A DNA stretch of 60,427 nt from Mesostigma viride (Eukaryota > Streptophyta > Mesostigmatophyceae > Mesostigmatales > Mesostigmataceae): positions 1 through 60,427 of the forward strand of contig RPFO01000836.1 of the NCBI GenBank assembly GCA_009746045.1, written 5' to 3'. The translations under genes were made by a program, and so were the position numbers. Under the pieces are notes generated by a model. That model ran no database searches. It saw only the letters and a program-made list of their open reading frames with translations, and was not told where the DNA came from. Of this stretch, positions 11,596 to 21,495 are shown piece after piece. Position 1 is the first letter of the stretch. Every line of letters begins with the position of its first letter.

Positions 11596-11723
11596 GGGTA
11601 AGGCTAGCCTTTGCCAAGCAATAAGTGTTCCCATGAGCATCGGCGGCCGGGATGTGGCCTGCCTTTTGTATGTGCTCCACTCATTGAGAGTCTGGTTACC
11701 CTGGAGTTCCACGGTTAATAGAA
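11596..11723 (+). repeat. Split direct repeat B2
   Basis: This is a copy of B1 separated from A2 by 25 bp. It marks the right end of the YR retrotransposon at GTTAATAGAA. Confidence 0.9.
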
Positions 11724-12588
11724 CTGATCCTTTTTTGACACATCCGTGAAAATGTAGAAGTCGGAATGAATTAAACGTCCTCTTGAGAACTTGGGAATTC
11801 GAGAACTTGAGAATTTCATGAGAACTGGACTCGAGACATGCAATCGGTATAAAACTAATCTGTGCAATCTGTGCAATCGTCGGACAGATCTATCGGTATA
11901 AAACTTATCTGTGCAATCTGTGCGATCGACATGCAGATCTCTCATGCAAAGGGAATTCCGCATGCATCGGCCCTCGGGTGTACATAGTTGAAAGTCATTT
12001 TCCGACCAGGTGATAGCCGGTCTTGTTACGAGCCCGGCAAAAATGGTTCTCACGTCATTCTCTGACGCCAAGTAAGCCACGTCATTCTCTTACGCCAAGT
12101 AAGCCAATTAAGTATGGCAAGTAGGAGGTAGGGGGGTGTGATCTTAAGTTTGAGTAGCGCAATCGATAGATCTCGGGGAGGGCAGTCAGGATCTGCCATA
12201 AAAAAGCTGAACCATGGTCCAAACAGTGAGTTGGATACCACCGTTGGGTTAAAGTGGACGATATAGGGGTCATAGTTGGCCGGAATCCGATACATTTGGG
12301 CCCAAAATCAATTAATTCGCCAAAAGGTACGTACCTTTCTGCTACGGTGGACCGATTTCTCGATCGCCAATGGCGTCATGTGCATAATTCGGGCCCGGCC
12401 GGATGCAGCAAGTCTCGGTTGCACATCCCGCACAAGTCCATTGCATACGTGCCGGCACATGTGCACATGTGGATCGATCAACTCATCTAGCTGCATGCAT
12501 GCAATACTGATGCATGCAGCTATACCATTACGTACATATATCATAATGCTTATACGTAAGTAAGTGCGCAAACATTTACTTTGAAGGC
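11724..12588. other. Non-coding stretch with short tandem repeats
   Basis: A unit of about 52 bp containing ATCGGTATAAAACT and CTGTGCAATCTGTGC occurs twice at about 11840-11945. A 28-bp unit with CACGTCATTCTCT is doubled at 12051-12106. No gene is recognised. Confidence 0.6.
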
Positions 12589-13170
12589 ATGCTGGCCGCA
12601 CTTACGGAGTACCTGATGAGGTACTTTCTACTACGTGTGGATATTGCTGCATGGTCTGGTCCCTTTTCCCCCACGCGAACATCCGGTCTGATCGAGGATG
12701 CGGACCGCGCGGCTTTCTACTCCCCCAACCACCGACCTGACATTGTGGTTCTGAACTTTGAGGGAGGCGACCGGCACTTGCTCGTTGACGTTTCTGTGGC
12801 TCGCCCCTAATTGGCTCTTAGCCATGTGGTTGGTGCGCATCCCAGGCGGCGGGCTACTGTACACGGCGGATCGGGCTGAGCGGGCCAAGCTCACGGCCTA
12901 TGGGGACGTTGGGAGACACCGTGTGGCGCCCTTTGTCTTGGAGGAGTTCGGGGCCATGGGGACCCTGACCGCCGGCTTCTAGTAGGAGTGGCCTGCCGGC
13001 TCTGGGAGGACCGCCTGGACCTGGAGGGCCAGCGGGCCCCTTGGTCAGCGCGGACCTGGACATCGTATTGGCGCCAACGGCCCAACGCCTTTCGGTAGCG
13101 ATTACCCGGGCTATGGCTGACAAACTGCTCCGCCGCACACGAGCTGACTTAATTTGCGGCGCAGCACAGT
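12589..13170 (+). pseudogene. LINE ORF2 C-terminal fragment
   Basis: The frame contains HRPDIVVLNFEGGDRHLLVDVSV, the kind of segment seen after the RT in many LINE polyproteins. It then breaks into other frames with a FVLEEFGAMG segment. A related fragment in opposite orientation at 13460-14080 shares NHRP, DVSVAR and FVLEEF. No RT core is present. It is a 5'-truncated, decayed LINE tail. Confidence 0.55.
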
Positions 13171-13459
13171 TATTAGGCTGTTTTACTTCATTCCGCGGTG
13201 TGGATCGAGTGTCCCATGCCGGCTGTATAGTTGTTTTGTCGTGGTATCTTTTGTTAGCGCGTTGGCTTTGTTTATTTTTACGTGGGTGCCTTTATTACTC
13301 TGCTGTAAGTAATTATATTTTTAAATATATATTCATTGAGAATGATAATTAATTTACTGGGACTCAGGTTCACGAGAGTGGCATGCAACATAAGGAAATC
13401 AAACCCCGAAAAGAAGAACCCTAAAGTGTCCAATATATAGTTAGAATCCGACACGGGCA
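13171..13459. other. Intervening sequence between opposed LINE fragments
   Basis: This stretch is mostly T-rich then A-rich, and probably represents the facing 3' untranslated ends of the two fragments. The phrases CTGTATAGTTGTTTTG and its counterpart near 13500 resemble each other in inverted orientation. Confidence 0.4.
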
Positions 13460-14080
13460 TATGCAAGGATCACGCCTGGCAGAACAAGGTACAACTAACT
13501 ATACAACACAAAACTACGACACGCAGCAACACCTCTGCCGACCCACCAGGCCGGGGAAGTGACCTACACCGCCTGGGTCGCGACAAAGTCGGCCCGGACG
13601 CGGCGGAATAATTTTCACACCAGCCACCGTGCGAGTGAGGGCGAGGGTTGACAGGGGCTGCCGCCGACAATCAATACGAGGACAATGTCCGGGCACTGAC
13701 CACGGGGCAGTCTGACCCTCTAGGTCGACCGAGGCGGTCTTCCCGCCGCTGGCAGCACTCATGAAAAAACTCCGCCGTCTTGGGGCCCATGGCCCCGCGA
13801 TCGAACTCCTCAAGGACAAAGGGGATGACCCATTATTGGGGCCCCACATTGCCGCAGGAGGCAAACTTATCGCGCTCGGCCACAGCGGCAGCAGCGCCGG
13901 CATCAACAGCCGCCCGGAGGATGTGGCGACCGGAGAGCGGCCGATCGAGCCACGGAGACATCATTGAGCAGGTGGCAAGTGGCAACCCTGCCCATCGTAG
14001 TCCAGCCGGGTAATGTCGCGGGCCGGTGGTTGGGGGGATAGAGGGCGGCCCCATCCGAGTCCTCACACTTGCATGATGGA
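13460..14080 (-). pseudogene. LINE ORF2 C-terminal fragment (minus strand)
   Basis: It is related to 12589-13170: it shares NHRP-, DVSVAR- and FVLEEF-type segments in the same order, spread over several frames. It has no RT motifs and is decayed. Confidence 0.5.
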
Positions 14081-14084
14081 TTTA

Positions 14085-14698
14085 AATTAAAATTAATTAA
14101 ATTGTAACATATCTCCGTTGGGAGCACATGTAGCACATATCTCTGAGAAGGGGCATATGGCTTCTGATACATTCTGCCGGGCTACTTCCTGCAAGGGTAG
14201 GTGTAAACAACACCTGCTCTGGGTGCACAAAGTGCACCTGCACCACTATGTACAGTATGTGCATGATGGATGAGTGAGATCGAAAGATGATGGATGAGTG
14301 AGACCGAACCAAGGCACACACTATGTACCAGGAGGAGAGCAGTATGGAGATAGAGCTGGTTGTCTCCTTGATAGAAAAACAAGTTCTGCTGGCCACCCGT
14401 GTGCCACCCATGCACGCGATGTAGTGTGTCCCGGTATATAGTATTGAGAGCAAGCCCGCAGGCTGCTGCCGCAGGCGGGCCCAGCCGTGATGAGAGGTTG
14501 CGTGGCAAACAGCTGGTGGCAGATGGCGATGGCGACATGGCGTAAAGGGCCGGAACTGGTGGGCAGCGTGAACAGAGGGTTCATGGGGAGAGCACGAAGG
14601 AATTAAGGCGAACCCCACGCTCCCCTCAAGGGAAACGAAGTGAAGGCAAGCCCGCCCCTGATCGTTCACGCTCACGTGCAGACCCATCCAGTCGGCAC
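14085..14698 (-). mobile_element. LINE copy A, 3' part (interrupted by the Copia element)
   Basis: An AT tail (TTAATTAA type) at the left is followed by a roughly 240-bp 3' region starting CTCCGTTGGGAG and including GGGCATATGGCTT, GCTACTTCCTGCAAGGGT and TGCTCTGGGTGCAC. The same region ends copies B (21496) and C (43037). Beyond it lies coding-like sequence without a clean frame. The Copia insertion at 14699 splits this copy, which appears to resume at 20900-21490. Confidence 0.6.
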
Positions 14699-15127
14699 AG
14701 TTGAATGCCCTTCGCCGCTGGCTAGCACGCCGGCGATGGAGACGGGATTTTTGTTGTTTGGGGAACCGATTGTGGGAGGCTGAGCCCGCAGCCGCCACTG
14801 ATTGCTATTGAACCCTTGCAGCTGGCCAGGCCGCAAGGAGCTCAGCGGCGCGGCGCTAACCGATAAGGCATGCTCGAGCCTCTAACCCGAGACTACCGGT
14901 AGGCTACCCGATAGTGCATGCTCGAGCCTCTAACCCGAGACTACCGGCACTCAGCGGATCTGTGCTACCGAGGGCGACGGTTCTCTGACCGTCCCGGCGC
15001 GCACTGGCTTCCGTACCTTGCTTAGGCACCGACTAGCATCTAGACACCAATCTTTGATGCCCACCTGACTAGGCGCCCAGGCCGGCGACTACCGGCCAGC
15101 GGATAGATGCCACTCGGGAGCACAACT
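14699..15127 (-). repeat. 3' LTR of the Copia element
   Basis: It is almost identical to 20466-20894; one G/A difference is visible near 14714. It contains an internal doubled segment with GCATGCTCGAGCCTCTAACC. Confidence 0.93.
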
Positions 15128-15146
15128 CCCATACTTTCTTTTTAAA
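15128..15146 (-). other. Polypurine tract of the Copia element
   Basis: On the minus strand the sequence just before the 3' LTR reads AAAAAGAAAGTATGGG, a purine-rich stretch abutting AGTTG. This fits the primer for plus-strand synthesis. Confidence 0.6.
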
Positions 15147-15464
15147 TAATTATCATAAATTATTTAAAGCGAGGGGCAATAGGGTAGCACTGACCCTACG
15201 TACGTTCAAGTAGAGAAACACGTAACGGCACACTGACCGTCCCCAAATCCTAAACCCCAAGGAGGGTGCCCTACGCTGGGATCTGAGCACGCCAAAAACA
15301 CCCGGGCTTTGCTCCCGGCCTCCTTTTCTACTTGGGTGCAACTGCACCACATGCATCATTATTAGGCACACTGGCCGCCTGTCAGGTCTAGGGAAATGTA
15401 TTCACAGATGAAAGAAGCGCCCATTCCCATGCAAAAAGACGACAGGTCACACGGTAAAAAAAAC

Positions 15465-18400
15465 TCATGTCATCATGAGCTGCCGCAGCAGCTTGTACTG
15501 AGGCCCCGACAGCATCGCTGGCTTGGTCAAGGCATCGGCAATATTCTCGCTCTCGGGGATCCACCGCCGCTCATCCAACACCGTGGCGGACTCGGCCAAC
15601 ACAAGGTAATCTAGTTTGGTGGTGGAGGCGAGCGGGTTATTCAGAAACTCAATTATTGACTTGCTATCTGTGCACAGCCGCATGCGGAGCGACAGCGCCA
15701 CGCGGGCCTTATCCGCAATCCATTGCAAAAGATGCTGCACATAACACGCATGGTCGACAGCGGAAATGAACGCGCGACACTCCGCGCGATTGCTGTCTAC
15801 CACTACCCGCTGATGGATGCGGCTATACCAGTCGACAATAGTGGGCTGCCCAGTGGGGCTATCAAGAAAAAAGATGGCCGCCTCCCGCGCGCGCAGCTGC
15901 GTGATGGTACGCGACTCCAGGTTCGCGTCAGAGTAAATGGTCATTGCCACCGGGCGGGTGATATCAACCCCCCACACGCGCAGGCCCGGTGACGCCAAGA
16001 CTTGCGTCCGAAGATGCTGCGCTCCCATGCCCGCAAGCACGGCGTCGGGCGCACGCGCGTAGATGGACAGGTCGGGTCGCACCGTGCCCGCGAGCCACCC
16101 CAGCTGGCCGCGCAATTGCGGTCCCGCGGACGCATCCAGCCGCTCAGGCAGCGATTGCGCGAGCTTGTCGGCGTATTCCTGCTTGGCCGCCATGTCAATG
16201 CACCAGCCAACCGGTGTGCGGTGCAAAGTGTAGGTTAGGCCACAGAAAGGGACGGGGGTGTCGGGGTCCAGCCACAACGTGCGGCTAGTGGGCAAAAGCT
16301 TGGCCACAGCGGTTATGAACTGCCGGACCCACGCCCGGGGTCCAATAAGCCGCCAGTCATCCCCATGCCATTGCATGAACGCGGGCTCGTGTGGGTTGGG
16401 TGTGTGGATGTGAAAGAGGTTGCTATCGATGCGGGAAAACACCGCCCCCATGCTAGCAAAGATGCGTTCAGCCGTCTTGCGAAAGATGATGGGGCTAGAC
16501 TGCAGGCCCTCCACACCAAGGAGAAGCCGCAAGTACACACACCGCAGCTCCCCCTGCCACACCAAAGGGACCTTGACCACATACACCGTGCCACGCCACA
16601 CTTCCTCGGCCACTGCCGGGTCGCTATGGAGAAAGGCCCGCTGAAAATCTGAGCAGGCCATGGCATAGTCCAACCCCCGATCCAACAGCCCCAAGAACAC
16701 CGATGTTAACACCCGGCTAGTGGTCTGCGACAGCCCGGGCGTAAACAATTCCTCCTCCGACAACTCAGACGAGCCCCTAAACTCCGTGACACAGGGCCGT
16801 ACATGAAATGTGACAGGGTCAGTGGGGAGGACCTGCTTATACTTGAGCACAAACTTCAAGTTCAGCTTTACCGCCCCTTGCGGCACCTCCATCAACTCCC
16901 CATACACCCCATACATCGCCCACTCCAGCTGCGCGCGCAAGAAAGCCGCGCGCCACTTATGGAACTTGACAGGGTCACGGCAGTCCTCCTTAAACTGCGG
17001 ATAACTAACAGGAGATTTAGTGGCGATGCTCCAGGGAAAAATGCCAAGACTGCTGGGGTGACACTTCTGCGGCTGCGTGACATCGGCTACCAGCGGCTCT
17101 GCCGTATATTCCGCCCCGCGAATGGCCCCTACTGCAGTGGCATAATCCTCAGGGTGATTAATAGCCTCGGGGGGACCCCGGCCCGTGAGGGCTGCAAGCG
17201 CTACGTGATATTGGTACAAGCCTATGCTCCCCACCCCCTCGAGGGTCACCAAGCCGGCTGACACAGAAAACCCGGGGAGGGAAACAAAAGGGTTACCTAT
17301 GAGGGTGATCCCCTTGTAACCCTCTAGCACTTGCACAGGGACATCTACCCCTAGGATGGGCATGAGCACCTGCCCAGCCACCTTATAGGCCCGCTGCCCG
17401 TCAAACCCCGCAACCTCCTTCCAACTACTGGGCAGCAAAGGGTAATAGGCCTCGGCCGCCGCCGGGCTCGTGATAGACACGCCTGCCATGGTATCTATGG
17501 CCGCAATATGCCTAGAGGGAACATCATGAGCTTCAGTCACAACCGTGGGGCACTTATCTGGCATGACGCGGCTGACTTGTGCCGCACCCCCCGCTGCCGC
17601 CGCCTTGAGCTTGTCCGCCTTGAGCAGCTGTCGGAGGACGTGGGCCAGCTGGGAGCCCACGCCCGCGCCTGACGATGTGTCCGGCGCCGCCACGGTGGGC
17701 GCTGCTGGGGTCGCGGGGAGGGGCTGAGGTAGCGCCCCCGCGTCGACCCCGGGGACTTGCTCCGGCGCGGCGCCTGCAGGGGGGTGGGCAACAAGCGCAT
17801 CATGCACAGCCACCCCAAGTGGGGTGGGTAGGACAGGTTCCAGCCGGGCCCGCTTGGCCGGCCGGCTATCCACATCCCAACCGAGCTGGCGGCTGTGCTC
17901 CTTGGCCGCCTGGACCTGGGCATCGGACGCCTTGTACCGATACACCTTATCCCACGGGATGAGATAGTCCCTATGCTCCCAGTGCACCTTCACCCGCCTA
18001 TGCACCCAGTCCAAATCCACCACCATGCCTGGCCCTTGCATCTGCCCCCGCTTGCCAAAGGAATTCTCCTTGTGAAACAAGACCAACTCCCCCAGCTCCC
18101 ACTCCTGCGACAAGTCAGGCTGGGTGCGGTCTAACTGCCGCCTAACCTCAGCGGTGGTAGCGAGGTGGGCCTCCCAATGGTCTGCCACGTCCGGAGGGTA
18201 AATGCCCGACTGCAGCCCCCGCGCGGTAATAAGACCTAGTCCCTGGGGCAGCTTGAAAAGCACCTGGCTGTTGTACTTGTCCATGAGCAAGCGGCACCAC
18301 AGCGCGCGTTGTGCATAAGGCTGCCCCGCGGGCTTGAATCCTAACCCGCTGGCCTGCTGCTTGGCTGCCATGCCCTTTACGCTGCTGATGTGCCTATCAA

Positions 18401-19214
18401 TCAGCCCCAAGTTGCCATGGTCCTGCCGCCCAGCAATAACCACCATCTCACAGCCCTCCCGCCCCACAATGCAATCAAATTGTTGGTCCAACATGACCTC
18501 AGAAATGGGAAAGAAGTGAGACATGGCAATGCGCAGCCCCCGCCACAAGGACTCCTCTACCATGCTTGGCAGGGGCTCGATGGCTAGGAACTTGGTATAG
18601 CGATCCATCAAGACCAAATAATAGTCCCCCTCCTCCAAATGCATGACATCCCCCACTAACCTCCCCCGGTACGGGGAAGGAGTCTTAGCATGCCAGCGCC
18701 TACGCTTCTTCCTGACACTTGCGCATGCGTGGCACTCCTCTAACTCCGCCTGAGCGACCTTCAACCCCGGCGCCCCCATAAGCCGAGTCGCCCAGTCTAG
18801 CGTTTGCCCCGCCACATGACCCACCGCAAGGTGAATCTGGTGAGCAAGCATCCGCAATCCTATGGCCGTGGGGGTGGTGCCATCCCCTTCTATGCTAGGC
18901 ACCTGCCCCGCCAAGCTCTCTGCATGTGCATTCCTGTCGGCAATGTGCTCTAGTGAGGCCTTACTGAGGCGGCGACCCAACTCCACGTCTACGTGAGGGG
19001 CTACCTCGGCATCTGCCGGCACTATCTCACCTGAAGGGGTGAGCTCCGGAAGGGCGTGTTCAGGCTCTATTGCGACCACGCTGGGCACGCACTCCTGATC
19101 AGCTGCAGCACTTGCACTTCCATTCTGAACCACTGACGTGGGAACATTAGGACTACAAGGCACAGCATCCTCACGCCTAGCCGACTCACCGCGACACACA
19201 TCACCTCTATGACG
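15465..19214 (-). CDS. pol: Copia Pol: integrase, protease-like domain, RT, RNase H
   Basis: The frame follows gag in the same phase after a UGA codon. Counting from 19199, an HHCC-like zinc segment lies at about 120-160 (HLAVGH and CHAC). The integrase core follows (GDVMHLEEGDYYLVLMDR about 185, LDQQFD about 235, GLIDRHISSVKG about 266; the usual Glu position reads Asp). A retropepsin-like segment with IDTMAGVSIT and TLIGNPF lies at about 565-650. RT follows (ACSDFQRAFLHSD about 850, HGDDWRLIG about 943). RNase H has YSDANLES, NRAECRAF and CTDSKS (about 1087-1175). In canonical Copia the protease precedes the integrase; here it lies after it. The frame is intact for about 1,244 residues to TGA at 15465. 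Confidence 0.9.
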   Translation of the reverse strand, partial: RHRGDVCRGESARREDAVPCSPNVPTSVVQNGSASAAADQECVPSVVAIEPEHALPELTPSGEIVPADAEVAPHVDVELGRRLSKASLEHIADRNAHAESLAGQVPSIEGDGTTPTAIGLRMLAHQIHLAVGHVAGQTLDWATRLMGAPGLKVAQAELEECHACASVRKKRRRWHAKTPSPYRGRLVGDVMHLEEGDYYLVLMDRYTKFLAIEPLPSMVEESLWRGLRIAMSHFFPISEVMLDQQFDCIVGREGCEMVVIAGRQDHGNLGLIDRHISSVKGMAAKQQASGLGFKPAGQPYAQRALWCRLLMDKYNSQVLFKLPQGLGLITARGLQSGIYPPDVADHWEAHLATTAEVRRQLDRTQPDLSQEWELGELVLFHKENSFGKRGQMQGPGMVVDLDWVHRRVKVHWEHRDYLIPWDKVYRYKASDAQVQAAKEHSRQLGWDVDSRPAKRARLEPVLPTPLGVAVHDALVAHPPAGAAPEQVPGVDAGALPQPLPATPAAPTVAAPDTSSGAGVGSQLAHVLRQLLKADKLKAAAAGGAAQVSRVMPDKCPTVVTEAHDVPSRHIAAIDTMAGVSITSPAAAEAYYPLLPSSWKEVAGFDGQRAYKVAGQVLMPILGVDVPVQVLEGYKGITLIGNPFVSLPGFSVSAGLVTLEGVGSIGLYQYHVALAALTGRGPPEAINHPEDYATAVGAIRGAEYTAEPLVADVTQPQKCHPSSLGIFPWSIATKSPVSYPQFKEDCRDPVKFHKWRAAFLRAQLEWAMYGVYGELMEVPQGAVKLNLKFVLKYKQVLPTDPVTFHVRPCVTEFRGSSELSEEELFTPGLSQTTSRVLTSVFLGLLDRGLDYAMACSDFQRAFLHSDPAVAEEVWRGTVYVVKVPLVWQGELRCVYLRLLLGVEGLQSSPIIFRKTAERIFASMGAVFSRIDSNLFHIHTPNPHEPAFMQWHGDDWRLIGPRAWVRQFITAVAKLLPTSRTLWLDPDTPVPFCGLTYTLHRTPVGWCIDMAAKQEYADKLAQSLPERLDASAGPQLRGQLGWLAGTVRPDLSIYARAPDAVLAGMGAQHLRTQVLASPGLRVWGVDITRPVAMTIYSDANLESRTITQLRAREAAIFFLDSPTGQPTIVDWYSRIHQRVVVDSNRAECRAFISAVDHACYVQHLLQWIADKARVALSLRMRLCTDSKSIIEFLNNPLASTTKLDYLVLAESATVLDERRWIPESENIADALTKPAMLSGPQYKLLRQLMMT

Positions 19215-20330
19215 TCACTTGGGCATGGCTGGCCGTGGGGCGCGGCATGTGTTGGGGTCGTGTCCAGGAAGCCGAACCGCCCAGCAGCGCCGGCACACTC
19301 GAGTCGCCTTGCCGAGGTCCAGCCGCAGCGTGCAGTTGGCCTCGGTGTGCCCCACGCCGGTGCACCGCTCGCAGACGACCTTCTCCTTGGGGACACCACC
19401 CTGCTGCTGTTGCTGCCTGCCAGTGCCGCCCTCCTGTCGAGGCTGCTTGCCCTGACCGCCTCCCGGCCCGCGTTTGCTGGACGCGTTCTGGTTGTGCCGA
19501 CCACCGCGAGCTCGGCGTTTGCCACCCAACATTCGCACCACGTTGTCGGCCACCGTCGTGGACAGCTGGGTAACAAGAGTGGTCAAGTCCGACAGAGAAG
19601 CTGCTGGCGGGGTCGAGGCAGGCACAGGGTTTACCTGAGCAACTGTCGGCAGCTTGTTGTTACGCCTGGGGCCGCCCCGGTCCTTGAACATCTCTCGGAG
19701 GTGCGCCATGGCTGCGTTGAACCGTTTCTGGTCGTCCGGGGTGCCCACTACCACGGAAGAAGCTAGCGCAATTTTCATGCCGAGACCGGCCTTGACATTG
19801 GCACGGCTCTCTGGCGTCAGCCCCAGCGCATCCAGAACTGCGCTGAGTAAATATTCGCTACTCATGTGCTTCAAGACACCCTTGCTCCGGACCTGGGCCG
19901 CGAATCTGGCCATGTCCGAGCTGAGGTAATTGGGGTCAAGCGACAGGTTGCGCACCAGCGCCTGCCCCTCCTTTTCCTCGTCAGGAAAGCTTGAGGTGTC
20001 GAGCACCTCTTGCAGGGCCTTCACTGTGTCGGGCCAGGTCCACGCCTCTTTGCTGGCGTTGATAATGACCCCTCGCACGTCCGCATTACCCGTAGCCTCG
20101 TTGCATACCTCTGACCGGCGCAGCTTGGTGAGGAAAACTGCGTCGGACAGTTCGTTGTAGTCCTGCCGGAGCTCGCCCAGGCTGTTAATAAACTCCTCCA
20201 CGGCGGACGGCGTCAGAATTTCTGGCAGCTTACTTGGCAGCTCTTCTTTCTTGAAAACTTTCCGGGCAGTTGGTGCTGACTGCTGCCCCGGAGCGGTGCT
20301 GACCGAGCCACCAGCTGGCTCAGTCGCCAC
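19215..20330 (-). CDS. gag: Copia Gag with zinc knuckles
   Basis: This frame of at least 371 residues has a helical capsid-like N-terminal half and an arginine/glycine/glutamine-rich basic linker. A CCHC zinc knuckle (CERCTGVGHTEANC, about residue 318) is followed by a second Cys/His cluster (CRRCWAVRLPGHDPNTC). It ends ...AMPK followed by UGA, and Pol continues in the same phase. No ATG exists in frame upstream; the frame is open back to about 20437 and the nearest ATG (20419) is in another phase. The start is therefore uncertain or affected by a small frame error. Confidence 0.85.
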   Translation of the reverse strand: MATEPAGGSVSTAPGQQSAPTARKVFKKEELPSKLPEILTPSAVEEFINSLGELRQDYNELSDAVFLTKLRRSEVCNEATGNADVRGVIINASKEAWTWPDTVKALQEVLDTSSFPDEEKEGQALVRNLSLDPNYLSSDMARFAAQVRSKGVLKHMSSEYLLSAVLDALGLTPESRANVKAGLGMKIALASSVVVGTPDDQKRFNAAMAHLREMFKDRGGPRRNNKLPTVAQVNPVPASTPPAASLSDLTTLVTQLSTTVADNVVRMLGGKRRARGGRHNQNASSKRGPGGGQGKQPRQEGGTGRQQQQQGGVPKEKVVCERCTGVGHTEANCTLRLDLGKATRVCRRCWAVRLPGHDPNTCRAPRPAMPK

Positions 20331-20465
20331 GGTGGCTGCGCCACTCCCATCCGCCGGAGTTGATGCTTGCGTTCCCTGGTCCTGGGTTGCAGCTGCGTTC
20401 GCTCCGCGCCACGCGCCATGAGCCCAGAAAAATGGTCAACGGTAATGTTGACTGTTGTGAATACA

Positions 20466-20894
20466 AGTTGAATGCCCTTCACCGCTGGCTAGCACGCCGG
20501 CGATGGAGACGGGATTTTTGTTGTTTGGGGAACCGATTGTGGGAGGCTGAGCCCGCAGCCGCCACTGATTGCTATTGAACCCTTGCAGCTGGCCAGGCCG
20601 CAAGGAGCTCAGCGGCGCGGCGCTAACCGATAAGGCATGCTCGAGCCTCTAACCCGAGACTACCGGTAGGCTACCCGATAGTGCATGCTCGAGCCTCTAA
20701 CCCGAGACTACCGGCACTCAGCGGATCTGTGCTACCGAGGGCGACGGTTCTCTGACCGTCCCGGCGCGCACTGGCTTCCGTACCTTGCTTAGGCACCGAC
20801 TAGCATCTAGACACCAATCTTTGATGCCCACCTGACTAGGCGCCCAGGCCGGCGACTACCGGCCAGCGGATAGATGCCACTCGGGAGCACAACT
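20466..20894 (-). repeat. 5' LTR of the Copia element
   Basis: This is the near-identical partner of 14699-15127, upstream of gag on the minus strand. I could not recognise a standard tRNA-complementary primer site immediately inside it. Confidence 0.93.
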
Positions 20895-20899
20895 GGCAC

Positions 20900-21490
20900 A
20901 GTGTAGTATACCCGCGTAGAACTTTTGCTTTTTTTCATGAACCGTTGCGGCAGGCAGGGAAGACACTGCATGGGACTGACGACAGTGGACACGCCGGGCG
21001 TGCCCCGGGGCGGGCGACGGTGAACGGCTTGGGTGGGGCGGACGAGGTCGCAGGCTTGCTGGATCCCTAGGTAAGAATCCTGCACAGCCCGCTTGAGAGG
21101 AAGGGGGCTGGGGGTGACCAAGTCGGGCATATGGCGCTCATGGCGCTGGCCGGGGACCAAACGGCGGGTCTCCGCCAGGACTGGGCAACGGAGCCGGCCA
21201 AAGAAGGCGGCTGGGGCGAGGCCTGCGAGCGGCACGGGTGAGCCCATGTGCACCCGCCCACTGATGCGGCAGGGCAAGATGGCCAAGCGCATGGCGTGAT
21301 GGGGCATGCTGGGGCCGGGGAGGAGCGCCTGCAAGGTGGCCTGAATGCGCTCGTCGCGGCCCTCCGCTGCAAGCCACATGTACACCGAATGGGGGGGAGT
21401 GCCACGGAGCCAGTGGACCACCCGCAGGTGGGCGCAAAACCAGAGGAGCCCTTTGGTCTGGGGGTCCTTGAGGCGTGCCCACGTCTGGAG
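20900..21490 (-). pseudogene. LINE-like coding remnant (probable 5' part of copy A)
   Basis: A minus-strand open frame (about 205 residues, partly in the LTR) includes LRVVHWLRGTPPHSVYMW and many Pro/Ala/Cys residues. The family is not certain. It sits on the far side of the Copia insertion from LINE copy A, so it is probably the continuation of that copy, possibly ORF2 C-terminal. Confidence 0.4.
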
Positions 21491-21495
21491 GACCT

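Larger units (their letters stand above)
694..11723 (+). mobile_element. Tyrosine-recombinase retrotransposon with split direct repeats (PAT/TOC-like)
   Basis: The element has the order A1 - gag-like ORF - RT/RNase H - tyrosine recombinase - B1 - A2 - B2. A1 and A2 are both 434 bp and near-identical, and B1 and B2 match apart from a 10-bp gap (a TTTTAATAAA-like stretch missing from B2). This split-direct-repeat arrangement is established for PAT, Ngaro and the algal TOC/Kangaroo-type elements of the DIRS order, which integrate through a tyrosine recombinase and leave no target duplication. I see no target duplication here. A CACTA-type element is nested at 4958-10487, so the original element was about 5.5 kb. 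Several frame breaks indicate either an inactive copy or homopolymer errors. Confidence 0.88.
14699..20894 (-). mobile_element. Copia-superfamily LTR retrotransposon, near-complete and young
   Basis: Two 429-bp LTRs (14699-15127 and 20466-20894) differ at one position that I noticed. They flank gag and pol frames on the minus strand. A 5-bp target duplication GGCAC is present at 14694-14698 and 20895-20899. The LTRs start AGTTG and end CAACT rather than TG...CA. A purine-rich tract precedes the 3' LTR. Both ORFs are open, so this copy could still be capable of movement. Confidence 0.92.

Noticed and set aside
13761-14013. Plus-strand ORFs over the minus-strand LINE fragment
   Set aside because: They are antisense to segments matching the LINE C-terminus, so they are shadows.
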